Shown here: positions 50,763-58,968 of the stretch, one piece after another
How the letters are laid out: every line of letters begins with the position of its first letter
Position numbering within the stretch: the stretch's first letter is position 1
NCBI GenBank assembly: GCA_959608885.1
Contig: CAUHSG010000006.1
Span: forward strand, 30,363-94,362
DNA length: 64,000 nt
Direction: 5' to 3'
Origin: an uncultured Coriobacteriia bacterium
GTDB lineage: Bacteria > Actinomycetota > Coriobacteriia > Coriobacteriales > QAMH01
The notes under the pieces: model-generated
What the model saw: the letters and a program-made list of their open reading frames with translations, nothing else
What the model was told of the DNA's origin: nothing
Database searches by the model: none
Position numbers and translations under genes: made by a program

Positions 50763-52052
50763 CTATTTGAAGAAGCCGTCGTAATTGTGCATCTTCAACT
50801 GGCTCTCCAGCTTGGTCATCGTGTCGAGCGCAACGCCGACCATGATGAGGACGGACGTGCCGCCGAACAGCTGGATGAGGGTGTTGCCCGTGAACGAGTA
50901 CAGGATGGACGGGATGATCGCGATAGCCGCGAGGAACATCGCACCCGGAAGCGTGATGCGGTTGATCACGTTCTTGATGTACTGCACGGTCGCGCCGCCC
51001 GGACGCACGCCCGGGATGAAGCCGCCGTTGTTCTTCAGGTTATCCGCCGTCTCCTGCGGGTGATAGATCATCGACGTGTAGAAGTACGCGAAGAAGACGA
51101 TCAGACCGAAGGTGAGAATCCAGTTACCCCAACCTGCCGAGCAGAAGTTGGCGACAGCCTGCAGCCAACCCGCATCGCTGAAGAACGCGGCGATCTGAGC
51201 GGGCAGATAGAGCAGCGCGGAAGCGAAGATGATGGGGATAACGCCCGAACCGTTGACCTTAAACGGCAGGTACGTGGATTGACCGCCCATGACCTTGCGA
51301 CCCACGACGCGCTTGGAATACTGCACCGGAATGCGACGCTGGCCGCGCTCGATGAAGACAATGCCCGGAATCGTGATGAGGATCACGGCGACGATGAGCA
51401 CCGTCATGAGAATGCCCTGCATCTGATCGGTTGCGTTCGTGATGGAATCAAGCAGTGCGCTCGGGAGGCGCGCGATGATGTTCGCGAAGATGATGAGCGA
51501 CATGCCGTTGCCGATACCGCGCTGCGTGATGAGCTCGCCCATCCACATGATGAGCGCCGTACCGGCCACGAGTGTGATGATGATAACCGCACTGATGAGC
51601 CAGATGGGCATGCCCGTCGTGGAGAAGTCGACGCCGAAGGCGTTCTGGAACAAGACCAGGTAGCCAATGGCGTTGATCAGGCCAAGGACGAGCGTGAGGT
51701 AACGCGTGATGCGCGTGACCTTGCGCTGGCCCGTCTCGCCTTCCTTCTGCCAACGCTGCAGGGCGGGAATGATGCCCTGCATGAGCTGCATGATGATGGA
51801 TGCGGTGATGTAGGGCATGATGCCAAGCGAGAACACCGAGAAGTACTCAAGCGCACCACCCGAGAACAGGTTGAGCATGAGCAAGCCGGCATTCGTGCTC
51901 GTGTCACGGAAGTTCGACACGAGGTCGGCAAACGGGATGCCAGGGACGGGGATAAACGAGCCAACACGGTACAGCGCTATGATTCCCAGGGTGAAGAAGA
52001 TCTTGTGACGGAGCTCCTTCACCTTCATTGCGTTAATGAGTGCGTTGAGCAC
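50763..52052 (-). CDS. secY: Preprotein translocase subunit SecY
   Basis: 429 residues with ten transmembrane helices. It is the protein-conducting channel. Recognisable marks are IIALYRVGSFIPVPGI at the start, the plug and TM2 region GALEYFSVFSLGIMPYITASIIMQLM, and GQRRIPVQYSKR in the large cytoplasmic loop. It is 2 bp after rplO. Confidence 0.96.
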   Translation of the reverse strand: MLNALINAMKVKELRHKIFFTLGIIALYRVGSFIPVPGIPFADLVSNFRDTSTNAGLLMLNLFSGGALEYFSVFSLGIMPYITASIIMQLMQGIIPALQRWQKEGETGQRKVTRITRYLTLVLGLINAIGYLVLFQNAFGVDFSTTGMPIWLISAVIIITLVAGTALIMWMGELITQRGIGNGMSLIIFANIIARLPSALLDSITNATDQMQGILMTVLIVAVILITIPGIVFIERGQRRIPVQYSKRVVGRKVMGGQSTYLPFKVNGSGVIPIIFASALLYLPAQIAAFFSDAGWLQAVANFCSAGWGNWILTFGLIVFFAYFYTSMIYHPQETADNLKNNGGFIPGVRPGGATVQYIKNVINRITLPGAMFLAAIAIIPSILYSFTGNTLIQLFGGTSVLIMVGVALDTMTKLESQLKMHNYDGFFK

Positions 52053-52054
52053 GG

Positions 52055-52495
52055 CTACTCGACCTTTCCTCCGGCCGCTTCAATCTTGGCCTTTGCAGAA
52101 GCGGAAACCTTGTCGACCTGAACGGTGAGCGCCTTGGAAAGCTCGCCATCGCCGAGCACCTTCACGAGTGCATCGGCGTGCTTGATGATGCCCTTCTCGA
52201 CGAGCGTATCACCGTTGACGGTCTCACCGGCAGCGTACTTCTCGTCAAGACGACCGACGTTTACCGGCACGTACTCCTTGCGATTGATGTTGCGGAAGCC
52301 GGGAAGCTTGGGAAGGCGCATCGCAAGCGGCGTCTGGCCACCCTCGAAGCCCGGGCCCTTGGTGCCACCGGCACGCGATGCCTGGCCGTTCATGCCGCGG
52401 CCGGACGTGCCGCCGTGACCCGAACCGTGACCACGGCCCACGCGCTTGCGCTTCTTCGTCGACCCCTCGGCCGGCTTGAGTTCAGAAAGATCCAT
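52055..52495 (-). CDS. rplO: 50S ribosomal protein L15
   Basis: 146 residues from ATG 52495 (MDLSELKPAEGSTKKRKRVG), which has AAAAGGAGA upstream. It has the glycine-rich RNA-binding N-terminus (GRGHGSGHGGTSGRGMNGQ) and GFEGGQTPLAMRLPKL. The preceding 108-bp spacer carries three hairpins. Confidence 0.96.
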   Translation of the reverse strand: MDLSELKPAEGSTKKRKRVGRGHGSGHGGTSGRGMNGQASRAGGTKGPGFEGGQTPLAMRLPKLPGFRNINRKEYVPVNVGRLDEKYAAGETVNGDTLVEKGIIKHADALVKVLGDGELSKALTVQVDKVSASAKAKIEAAGGKVE

Positions 52496-52512
52496 GATGT
52501 CTCCTTTTCGCA

Positions 52513-52591
52513 TTCACCCCCTATGGGTGAAGCCGGCTGCTCGCCGCCGGCGGACTTCCTCGTCGTGGGCCGCATCGTTTAGATGCGGCCC
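52513..52591 (-). repeat. Three consecutive hairpins in the rpmD-rplO spacer
   Basis: TTCACCC/GGGTGAA (52513-52519 with 52525-52531), GCCGGC/GCCGGC (52532-52537 with 52546-52551) and GGGCCGCATC/GATGCGGCCC (52567-52576 with 52582-52591) are all perfect. The last is the strongest and lies 12 bp past the rpmD stop. They could partially terminate, slow polymerase or mark processing. Confidence 0.7.
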
Positions 52592-52603
52592 ATCATGTGC
52601 GTA

Positions 52604-52795
52604 CTAGATGTTCTCGACCTCGATCAGGTGCTTGACCTTGAAAATCATGCCCCTGATGGCGTCGTTGTCGACCTGCTCGACCGTAGAGCCGATCTTGCCC
52701 AGACCCAGAGCCTTGAGCGTCGCGGCCTGATCCTTCTTGTAGCCAATCGAGCTCTTTACCTGCGTCAGGCGCAGAGTCTTCTTTGCGTTAGCCAT
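52604..52795 (-). CDS. rpmD: 50S ribosomal protein L30
   Basis: 63 residues (LRLTQVKSSIGYKKDQAATL, GLGKIGSTVEQVDNDAIRGMI). Its ATG overlaps the rpsE stop (TAATG). It is a small L30 of the bacterial type. Confidence 0.95.
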   Translation of the reverse strand: MANAKKTLRLTQVKSSIGYKKDQAATLKALGLGKIGSTVEQVDNDAIRGMIFKVKHLIEVENI

Positions 52796-53340
52796 TACTG
52801 AACCTTCTTTCCGTAGATTTCAGCAACGGACATGTCGCGACGAGCCGCAACCTGCTGGGGGCTCTGAAGCTCCTTGAGACCCTCGGCTGCTGCCTTGACG
52901 ATGTTCATCGCGTTGTCGGTGCCGAGCGACTTGGACAGCACGTCCTTGACGCCAGCAAGCTCGAGCAGGGCGCGAACCGGACCACCGGCGATAACACCGG
53001 TACCGGGCGTAGCCGGCTTGAGCAGGACGCGACCAGCGGAGAACTCACCGATGACCTCGTGCGGAATCGTGCCTTCTTCGGTCAGCGGAACCTTGAACAT
53101 GTTCTTCTTGGCGTCCTCGACGCCCTTGCTGATGGCGATGGGCACCTCAGCGGACTTGCCCATGCCAACGCCAACGTTGCCGTTGCGATCGCCAACGACG
53201 ACGAGAGCGGTCAGGCCAAAGCGACGGCCACCCTTGACGACCTTGGAAACGCGATTGATGTAGACGACGCGCTCTTCGAGTTCGGGAGCCTGCTGAGCAG
53301 CCTGCCTGTTGGACTTCCTGTTGTTAGGCTTCTGTGCCAT
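52795..53340 (-). CDS. rpsE: 30S ribosomal protein S5
   Basis: 181 residues. The double-stranded RNA-binding-like N-domain RVSKVVKGGRRFGLTALVVVGD and the ribosomal fold GTGVIAGGPVRALLELAGVKDVL are complete. It acts in decoding fidelity. The N-terminal 20 residues are a Q/N/A-rich leader. Confidence 0.96.
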   Translation of the reverse strand: MAQKPNNRKSNRQAAQQAPELEERVVYINRVSKVVKGGRRFGLTALVVVGDRNGNVGVGMGKSAEVPIAISKGVEDAKKNMFKVPLTEEGTIPHEVIGEFSAGRVLLKPATPGTGVIAGGPVRALLELAGVKDVLSKSLGTDNAMNIVKAAAEGLKELQSPQQVAARRDMSVAEIYGKKVQ

Positions 53341-53352
53341 GTTTCCCTCCCC

Positions 53353-53721
53353 CTAGAATTTCAGACCGGCTTCGCGAGCGCCCTCGGCGAGCGCCTTCAC
53401 ACGGCCGTGGTAGAGATTGCCACCGCGATCGAACACGACCTCGTCAATGCCCGCATTGAGTGCGCGCTGGGCGATGAGCTTGCCCACCTCGGTAGCACCT
53501 TCGATGTTGCCGCCACTCTTGCCGGCGGCCTTGATCCCCTGGTCGAGCGAGGATGCACTTGCCAGCGTAACGGCAGCGACATCATCGATGACCTGAGCGT
53601 AGATGTTGGAATTGGAACGCGTCACGCGCAGGCGCGGACGCTCGGGCGTGCCTGCAATCTTGCCACGCACACGGCGCTGGCGACGCTGCAGTTTCGCCTT
53701 CTTTGCCTTGAGCTTATCCAT
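53353..53721 (-). CDS. rplR: 50S ribosomal protein L18
   Basis: 122 residues. It binds 5S rRNA: RRQRRVRGKIAGTPERPRLRVTRSN, ASASSLDQGIKAAGKSGGNIEGATEVGKLIAQRAL and FDRGGNLYHGRVKALAEGAREAGL are standard. Confidence 0.96.
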   Translation of the reverse strand: MDKLKAKKAKLQRRQRRVRGKIAGTPERPRLRVTRSNSNIYAQVIDDVAAVTLASASSLDQGIKAAGKSGGNIEGATEVGKLIAQRALNAGIDEVVFDRGGNLYHGRVKALAEGAREAGLKF

Positions 53722-53772
53722 ACTGAACCGTTCTCCTTGAAATCAACCGGTGCAACGACCGGCGTTCGCTTA

Positions 53773-54312
53773 CTACTTGGCTGCCTTGCCCTCTTTGCGG
53801 CGGATGTGCTCGCCCTGGTAGCGGATACCCTTGCCCTTGTACGGCTCGGGCTTGCGGAAGGCGCGGATGTCCGCGGCGACCTGACCAACAAGCTGCTTGT
53901 CAATGCCGCTGATGTTGATGGTCGTGGGCTCGGGGCACTCGAACGTGATGCCATCGATGGCATCGACGACGACGGGATGCGAGAAGCCGAGCGTCATCTC
54001 GAGCTTTCCGCCCTTGAGTGCGGCACGATAGCCAACGCCGACGAGTTCGAGAGTCTTGGAATAGCCCTCGCTCACGCCGATAACCATGTTGTTGATGAGA
54101 GAACGGGTCAGGCCATGCATCGAGCGGTTCTCGCGTGCATCGTTGGGGCGCTCGACGACAATGGAGCCGTCCTCGCCCAGGCTAATGGCCATATTCTCGT
54201 TGAAGGTCTGGGTGAGCTCACCCTTGGGCCCCTTGACGGTCACGGTGGTGCCGTCGATCTTTACCTCGACTCCGGCAGGAACCGGAACGGGCAACTTGCC
54301 AATACGCGACAT
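53773..54312 (-). CDS. rplF: 50S ribosomal protein L6
   Basis: 179 residues with the two L6 repeats (SRIGKLPVPVPAGVEVKIDG; the second half ends with PEPYKGKGIRYQGEHIRRKEGKAAK). It is in the 50S stalk base near the sarcin-ricin loop. A 51-bp gap follows before rplR. Confidence 0.96.
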   Translation of the reverse strand: MSRIGKLPVPVPAGVEVKIDGTTVTVKGPKGELTQTFNENMAISLGEDGSIVVERPNDARENRSMHGLTRSLINNMVIGVSEGYSKTLELVGVGYRAALKGGKLEMTLGFSHPVVVDAIDGITFECPEPTTINISGIDKQLVGQVAADIRAFRKPEPYKGKGIRYQGEHIRRKEGKAAK

Positions 54313-54333
54313 GTTTTGCTCCTTTCTCGGCTC

Positions 54334-54732
54334 TTACCAGACGTATGCCAGAACCTCGCCGCCGACGCCGGCAATGCGGGCATCGCGGTCGGTCATGACA
54401 CCTTTGGACGTGGAAATGATGGCAGTGCCGAGACCACCCAGAACGCGGGGCAGCTCGTTCTTGCCAGCGTAGATGCGAAGACCGGGCTTGGAAATGCGGC
54501 GCAGGCCACGAATGACCTTCTCCTTCTTATCCCCGTACTTCAGCGTGATGAACAGCTCGTCCTGCGGGGCCTTCGAGATGATCTCGTACTCCGCGATATA
54601 GCCCTCTTCCTTCATGATGCGAGCTATCTCGACGAGCTTTCGCGAAGACGGCATGGAAACCGTCTCCTTGTTCGCAGTGTTCGCGTTTCGAATACGCGTG
54701 AGCATATCTGCGATCGAATCGGTCGTGCTCAT
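54334..54732 (-). CDS. rpsH: 30S ribosomal protein S8
   Basis: 132 residues (TDSIADMLTRIRNANTANKE, PRVLGGLGTAIISTSKGVMTDRDARIAGVGGEVLAYVW). It is a primary 16S binder; in E. coli it represses this operon by binding the rplE leader, and the hairpins flanking rplE could be checked for such a site. Confidence 0.96.
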   Translation of the reverse strand: MSTTDSIADMLTRIRNANTANKETVSMPSSRKLVEIARIMKEEGYIAEYEIISKAPQDELFITLKYGDKKEKVIRGLRRISKPGLRIYAGKNELPRVLGGLGTAIISTSKGVMTDRDARIAGVGGEVLAYVW

Positions 54733-54835
54733 TGATTCCTCCTATGGTTCGTTGATGACTGCTCCCAAGCGGTTCGCGTCCACCCGTGATGGCCGCGCCT
54801 ATCTCGAGGCAGCCCAGCGTCTCGTGCGGCTTGCC

Positions 54836-55021
54836 TTACCAGCTTGCCTTGCGGACACCGGGGAGTTCGCCTTTAAGGGCAAGTTCACGCAAGCAGATTC
54901 GGCACAGACCGAACTTGCGGTAAACCGAGTGCGGCCTGCCGCAGCGGTTGCAACGCGTATACGCGCGCGTGCTGAACTTCGGCTCACGCTTTGCCTTGGC
55001 GATCATCGATTTCTTTGCCAA
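54836..55021 (-). CDS. rpsZ: 30S ribosomal protein S14, zinc type
   Basis: 61 residues, the short zinc-binding S14 (C-x2-C-x12-C-x2-C: RCNRCGRPHSVYRKFGLCRIC). A 103-bp gap separates it from rpsH, with little structure apparent. Confidence 0.95.
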   Translation of the reverse strand: MAKKSMIAKAKREPKFSTRAYTRCNRCGRPHSVYRKFGLCRICLRELALKGELPGVRKASW

Positions 55022-55040
55022 TGCTCATCCTTTCCTGTTC

Positions 55041-55100
55041 GTGGGAAGCACGTGCTTCCCACTAAACTCCGATTGCTGCACGAAAAAACGCGCAGCAATC
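55041..55100 (-). repeat. Two hairpins in the rplE-rpsZ spacer
   Basis: A perfect 22-bp palindrome at 55041-55062 (GTGGGAAGCAC and its complement), and GATTGCTGC (55071-55079) with GCAGCAATC (55092-55100). They are between genes of one operon, so they are likely processing or attenuation signals or repeats rather than final terminators. Confidence 0.7.
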
Positions 55101-55123
55101 GAATATTCTACCTTATTCTCCTA

Positions 55124-55666
55124 CTAAGCCGCAAACGGGAATCCGAAAGCGTTGAGAAGCGCCCTACCCTCATCGTCGGTCTTGGCGGTCGTTACGAACG
55201 TGATGTCCATGCCACGGGTACGATCGACCTTGTCGTAGTCGATTTCCGGGAAGATGATCTGCTCGGTAACGCCCATCGAGTAGTTGCCATGACCATCGAA
55301 GCTGTTCGCGGGCAGACCGCGGAAGTCGCGGATGCGCGGAATCGAAGCGGCGATGAGACGATCGAAGAACTCGTACATGCGGTCGCCGCGCAGCGTGACC
55401 TTGGCGCCAATCGGCATGCCAGCGCGCAGCTTGAAGGTTGCAATGGACTTCTTGGCGCGGCAGATCATCGGCTGCTGGCCGGTGATGACACGCAGATCCT
55501 CGACAGCGGCGTCAATGAGTTTGCTGTCAGTTGCAGCCTCGCCCACGCCCATGTTGACGACGATCTTCTCGAGCTTGGGAATGTCGTTGACATTGGCGAT
55601 GCCGAGCTCTTCCTTGAGCTTCGGCGCGAGCTCCTTGTAGTACTTCTCTTTGAGACGTGGTGCCAT
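55124..55666 (-). CDS. rplE: 50S ribosomal protein L5
   Basis: 180 residues. Signatures are NVNDIPKLEKIVVNMGVGEA, VTGQQPMICRAKKSIATFKLR and RDFRGLPANSFDGHGNYSMGV. It binds 5S rRNA and P-site tRNA. It is set apart from rplX by a 196-bp structured spacer, unusual for this operon. Confidence 0.96.
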   Translation of the reverse strand: MAPRLKEKYYKELAPKLKEELGIANVNDIPKLEKIVVNMGVGEAATDSKLIDAAVEDLRVITGQQPMICRAKKSIATFKLRAGMPIGAKVTLRGDRMYEFFDRLIAASIPRIRDFRGLPANSFDGHGNYSMGVTEQIIFPEIDYDKVDRTRGMDITFVTTAKTDDEGRALLNAFGFPFAA

Positions 55667-55769
55667 GTTTCTTACTCCTTCGAGATTTAAGGCGGGGTTT
55701 CCGACCTCGCCCCCTCCACACGGAGGGCCTAATACAACTCAGGTCATTAACCTGAAAGACAGTTAGCGG

Positions 55770-55866
55770 CTAACGCAGTGCGTGAGATTGGCGCGAGCCG
55801 AGGGGCGAAGCGTACAAGATAGTACGTGAGCCCCTCGGCGAACGCCAAGATTGCACGCTGCGTTAG
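55770..55866. repeat. Long imperfect palindrome D overlapping the rplX stop
   Basis: CTAACGCAG (55770-55778) pairs with CTGCGTTAG (55858-55866); GCCGAGGGGC (55797-55806) pairs with GCCCCTCGGC (55830-55839), with partly paired sequence between, and a central CGTAC/GTACG hairpin (55811-55825). The right arm includes the rplX stop codon (55863-55865), so one arm is gene sequence and the other its inverted copy. Further small hairpins fill 55700-55769 (CCCTCC/GGAGGG, CAGGT/ACCTG). Confidence 0.8.
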
Positions 55867-56180
55867 TCGATAACCTTGCCGCACTTCTTGCAGACGCGAG
55901 CCTTGCCGTCTTCCCCGACCTTAAAGCCGATGCGAGTCGGCAGGCCACACGACGGGCAGACCAACATGACGTTGGAAACGTCGATAGCCGCCTCGCGAGT
56001 GTCGATGCCACCGTTGGGGTTGGCCTGGGTCGGGCGAAGCGCCTTGTGCACCAGGTTGACGCCTTGAACGGTCACGCGACCCTTCTCGGGATAGGCAAAC
56101 AGAACTTCGCCCTGTGCGCCCTTGTCCTTGCCGGCGATGACCTTGACGGTGTCGCCAGTCTTGATGTTCATCTTCGTCAT
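55863..56180 (-). CDS. rplX: 50S ribosomal protein L24 with C-terminal zinc ribbon
   Basis: 105 residues. The KOW motif GDTVKVIAGKDKGAQGEVL and VQGVNLVHKALRPTQANPNGGI are standard. The C-terminus has CxxC pairs VCPSCGLPTRIGF and VCKKCGKVID. ATG 56180 follows AAGGTGAG. Its stop codon lies inside palindrome D. Confidence 0.96.
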   Translation of the reverse strand: MTKMNIKTGDTVKVIAGKDKGAQGEVLFAYPEKGRVTVQGVNLVHKALRPTQANPNGGIDTREAAIDVSNVMLVCPSCGLPTRIGFKVGEDGKARVCKKCGKVID

Positions 56181-56197
56181 CTTCTTCTCACCTTCCC

Positions 56198-56566
56198 CTA
56201 AAGCGTCTCGGGTGCGAGGGAGACGATCTTCATGAACTTGCGGTCGCGCAGCTCGCGGGCGACGGGCCCGAAAACGCGCGTGCCACGGGGAGCGCCGGAG
56301 TCATCGACCACGACGGCGGCGTTCTCGTCGAACTTGATGTAGGAGCCGTCCTTGCGGCGGACTTCCTTCTTGAGACGGACGATGACGCAACGCACGACGT
56401 CGCCCTTCTTGACCTGACTGTTGGGAGCTGCCTCCTTGACGCTGCAGACGATGATGTCGCCCAAGCCGGCGTAGCGGCGCTTGGAGCCGCCGAGGACCTT
56501 GATGCACTGAACCTTCTGTGCACCGCTGTTGTCAGCAACAGTCAGCATTGATTGCATCTGAATCAT
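56198..56566 (-). CDS. rplN: 50S ribosomal protein L14
   Basis: 122 residues, the standard length (MLTVADNSGAQKVQCIKVLGGSKRRYAGLGDIIVCSVKEA, ending in FMKIVSLAPETL). It forms an intersubunit bridge. Confidence 0.97.
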   Translation of the reverse strand: MIQMQSMLTVADNSGAQKVQCIKVLGGSKRRYAGLGDIIVCSVKEAAPNSQVKKGDVVRCVIVRLKKEVRRKDGSYIKFDENAAVVVDDSGAPRGTRVFGPVARELRDRKFMKIVSLAPETL

Positions 56567-56594
56567 GAGAATACCTTCCTGCTACGTTAGCTGA

Positions 56595-56855
56595 CTATTT
56601 GGCCTTCTCGACGATGTCGAGCAGGCGCCAGCGCTTCTGCTTGGAGAGGGGACGAGTCTCCATGATGCGGACGGTATCGCCCACGCCGGCCTCGTTGCCC
56701 TCGTCATGCGCATGGAACTTCTTGGTGGTGGTGATCATCTTGCCGTAGACGCGATGCGGCTTGCGCTCCTCGATCTGCACGACGATGGTCTTGTCGTTTG
56801 TAGCCGAGACGACGACGCCCTGGCGAACCTTACGACGATTACGCTCTTCGTTCAT
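56595..56855 (-). CDS. rpsQ: 30S ribosomal protein S17
   Basis: 86 residues (RKVRQGVVVSATNDKTIVVQIEERKPHRVYGKMI, GDTVRIMETRPLSKQKRWRLLDIVEKAK). It is an OB-fold primary 16S binder. Confidence 0.96.
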   Translation of the reverse strand: MNEERNRRKVRQGVVVSATNDKTIVVQIEERKPHRVYGKMITTTKKFHAHDEGNEAGVGDTVRIMETRPLSKQKRWRLLDIVEKAK

Positions 56856-56874
56856 TTAAGCTTCGCTCCTTTCC

Positions 56875-57087
56875 TTAAGCGGTCGCTTCGGCTGCAGCGC
56901 GAATCTCGCGGGCACGCAGCTCGGTGCAAATACGGGCAATGTCCTTCTTGACGACTTTCACGCGCGCGGTGTTGTCCAGCTGGCTGGTGGCCATCTGGAA
57001 ACGCAGGTTAAAGAGCTCGGTGCGCGCCTCGGTCAGCTTGTCGTTGAGGTCGTCGGTAGTGAGCTCGCGAATCTCTGCAGGCTTCAT
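56875..57087 (-). CDS. rpmC: 50S ribosomal protein L29
   Basis: 70 residues (MKPAEIRELTTDDLNDKLTE, LFNLRFQMATSQLDNTARVKVVKKDIARI). It is a helical hairpin near the tunnel exit, where it contacts trigger factor and SRP. It directly follows rplP with no gap. Confidence 0.96.
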   Translation of the reverse strand: MKPAEIRELTTDDLNDKLTEARTELFNLRFQMATSQLDNTARVKVVKKDIARICTELRAREIRAAAEATA

Positions 57088-57624
57088 TTACTCGTCGCCT
57101 CCTTCTTCCTCGGTGGTGGCGGCAGCAGCGGCAGCGGTATCCTTAGCTGCCTTGGAGCGGCCACGAGCGGAATCCTTGGCATGGGCCTTGGCATACTCCG
57201 CAGCGCGCTCGGCGGCGTCCTCGCGAATCACCATCTTGCACTTGATGGGCAGCTTGTTGATGGCAAGGCGCATGGCCTCGCGGGCATCATCGGGCTGAAC
57301 GCCATCAATCTCGAACATGATGCGACCGGGCTTGACGACGGCCACCCACTCCTCGGGATTGCCCTTGCCGGAGCCCATGCGGGTCTCTGCCGGCTTCTTG
57401 GTGATGGGCTTGTCCGGGAAGATCGTGATCCACACGCGACCGCCACGCTTCATGTAGCGGGTCATGGCGATACGAGCGGCCTCGATCTGGCGATTGGTGA
57501 TCCAATGCGACTCGAGCGCCTGGATGCCGTAGGAGCCAAAGTTGAGGTTGTTGCCACCCTTGGACTTACCCTTCATGGAACCGCGCTGGACCTTGCGGTG
57601 CTTGATGCGCTTGGGCATTAACAT
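57088..57624 (-). CDS. rplP: 50S ribosomal protein L16 with C-terminal extension
   Basis: 178 residues; L16 is normally about 137-140. Residues 1-140 are standard (MLMPKRIKHRKVQRGSMKGK, ITIFPDKPITKKPAETRMGSGKG). From about 145 a tail of Ala, Lys and Glu follows (SKAAKDTAAAAAATTEEEGG). The ATG at 57624 overlaps the rpsC stop (TAATG). Confidence 0.96.
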   Translation of the reverse strand: MLMPKRIKHRKVQRGSMKGKSKGGNNLNFGSYGIQALESHWITNRQIEAARIAMTRYMKRGGRVWITIFPDKPITKKPAETRMGSGKGNPEEWVAVVKPGRIMFEIDGVQPDDAREAMRLAINKLPIKCKMVIREDAAERAAEYAKAHAKDSARGRSKAAKDTAAAAAATTEEEGGDE

Positions 57625-58334
57625 TAGCGATCCCTCCTCTCGCCACGACGGCCACGGCCGCGACGCTGGGCAGACGTGCCCTCGAGCGCAGGATTCTTCT
57701 TATCCTGGCCAGGAAGGACTTCGCCATAGTAAACCCAGACCTTGATGCCGCAGGAGCCCATCGTGGTGTGGGCGGTGGCAAAGCCGTAATCGATCATTGC
57801 ACGCAGGGTATGCAGGGGCACACGACCCTCGCGATACCACTCGCGGCGGCTCATCTCGGCGCCTCCAAGGCGGCCGGAGCACTGGATACGGATACCCTGG
57901 GCACCCGACTTGCGCGCGGACTGCACGGCCTTGCGCATGGCACGACGGAACGCGACACGGCCCTCGAGCTGCTCGGCGATGGACTGCGCAATGAGATTGG
58001 CGTCGAGCTCGGGACGCTTGACCTCGATGACCTCAACGCTCACATGGCCACCGGAGATCTTCTCGAGCTCCTTGCGGAGCACGTCGACCTCGGCGCCCTT
58101 CTTGCCAATGACGATGCCCGGACGGGCGGTCGTGATGATGACCTTGATCTTGTCGCCGGCTCGCTCGATCTCCACGCGAGAAAGGGCGGCATTGCTGAGC
58201 TTCTTCTCGACGTACTTGCGCAGCTTGAGATCGTTCTCGAGCGTGGCGGCGTAATCGTTGCCCGCATACCAGCGGCTGCGCCAATCCTCGGTGATGCCGA
58301 GGCGGAAGCCTGTCGGCTTAACTTTCTGACCCAT
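57624..58334 (-). CDS. rpsC: 30S ribosomal protein S3
   Basis: 236 residues. The KH domain IVIGKKGAEVDVLRKELEKISGGHV and RREWYREGRVPLHTLRAMIDYG are standard, with a basic tail. It lines the mRNA entry site. Confidence 0.97.
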   Translation of the reverse strand: MGQKVKPTGFRLGITEDWRSRWYAGNDYAATLENDLKLRKYVEKKLSNAALSRVEIERAGDKIKVIITTARPGIVIGKKGAEVDVLRKELEKISGGHVSVEVIEVKRPELDANLIAQSIAEQLEGRVAFRRAMRKAVQSARKSGAQGIRIQCSGRLGGAEMSRREWYREGRVPLHTLRAMIDYGFATAHTTMGSCGIKVWVYYGEVLPGQDKKNPALEGTSAQRRGRGRRGERRDR

Positions 58335-58339
58335 GACCC

Positions 58340-58681
58340 TTACGCCTCCTCTCGCGTAGCTACGATGATGGTGATGTGGCTCGTGCGCTTCATGATGGGG
58401 CTTGCGGAGCCCTTGGCGCGCGGACGGTAACGCTTCATGGTCGGACCCTCGTCGACGTAGGCGGCCTTGACCACCAGGTTCTCCGGGCGCACGCCGTACT
58501 TGTGCTCGGCGTTAGCGGCCGCAGAGGCGACGACCTTGGAGACAACCTCGGAAATCGCGCGCTCGTTGAAACGCAGAATGTCGAGAGCGTCGACGACTTC
58601 CTTGCCGCGAATCTTGTCAACGACGATGCGCGCCTTGCGCGGAGAGACGCGCACGTACTTTGCAACAGCTTTAGCTTGCAT
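58340..58681 (-). CDS. rplV: 50S ribosomal protein L22
   Basis: 113 residues (AKYVRVSPRKARIVVDKIRGK, PRAKGSASPIMKRTSHITIIVATREEA). It lines the exit tunnel. It is 5 bp before rpsC. Confidence 0.96.
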   Translation of the reverse strand: MQAKAVAKYVRVSPRKARIVVDKIRGKEVVDALDILRFNERAISEVVSKVVASAAANAEHKYGVRPENLVVKAAYVDEGPTMKRYRPRAKGSASPIMKRTSHITIIVATREEA

Positions 58682-58692
58682 TTGCGCTCCTC

Positions 58693-58953
58693 CTAATCCT
58701 TCTTATGGGCGCGGAACGTACGGGACGGGGAAAACTCGCCCAGCTTGTGTCCGACCATCGACTCGGTGACATAGACAGGGACGTGACGACGACCATCGTG
58801 CACGGCGATGGTGTGGCCCACCATCTCGGGGAAGATCGTCGAAGAACGGCTCCAGGTCTTGATGACGTTCTTCTCGCCAGCCTCGTTCATCGCAATGATG
58901 CGCTCGAGGAGGCGCGGCTCCACGTAGGGGCCCTTCTTGAGACTTCTACTCAC
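58693..58953 (-). CDS. rpsS: 30S ribosomal protein S19
   Basis: 86 residues (MSRSLKKGPYVEPRLLERI, WSRSSTIFPEMVGHTIAVHDGRRHVPVYVTESMVGHKLGEF). It contacts S13 in the 30S head. Confidence 0.97.
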   Translation of the reverse strand: MSRSLKKGPYVEPRLLERIIAMNEAGEKNVIKTWSRSSTIFPEMVGHTIAVHDGRRHVPVYVTESMVGHKLGEFSPSRTFRAHKKD

Positions 58954-58968
58954 GGTTATCTCCTTCGA

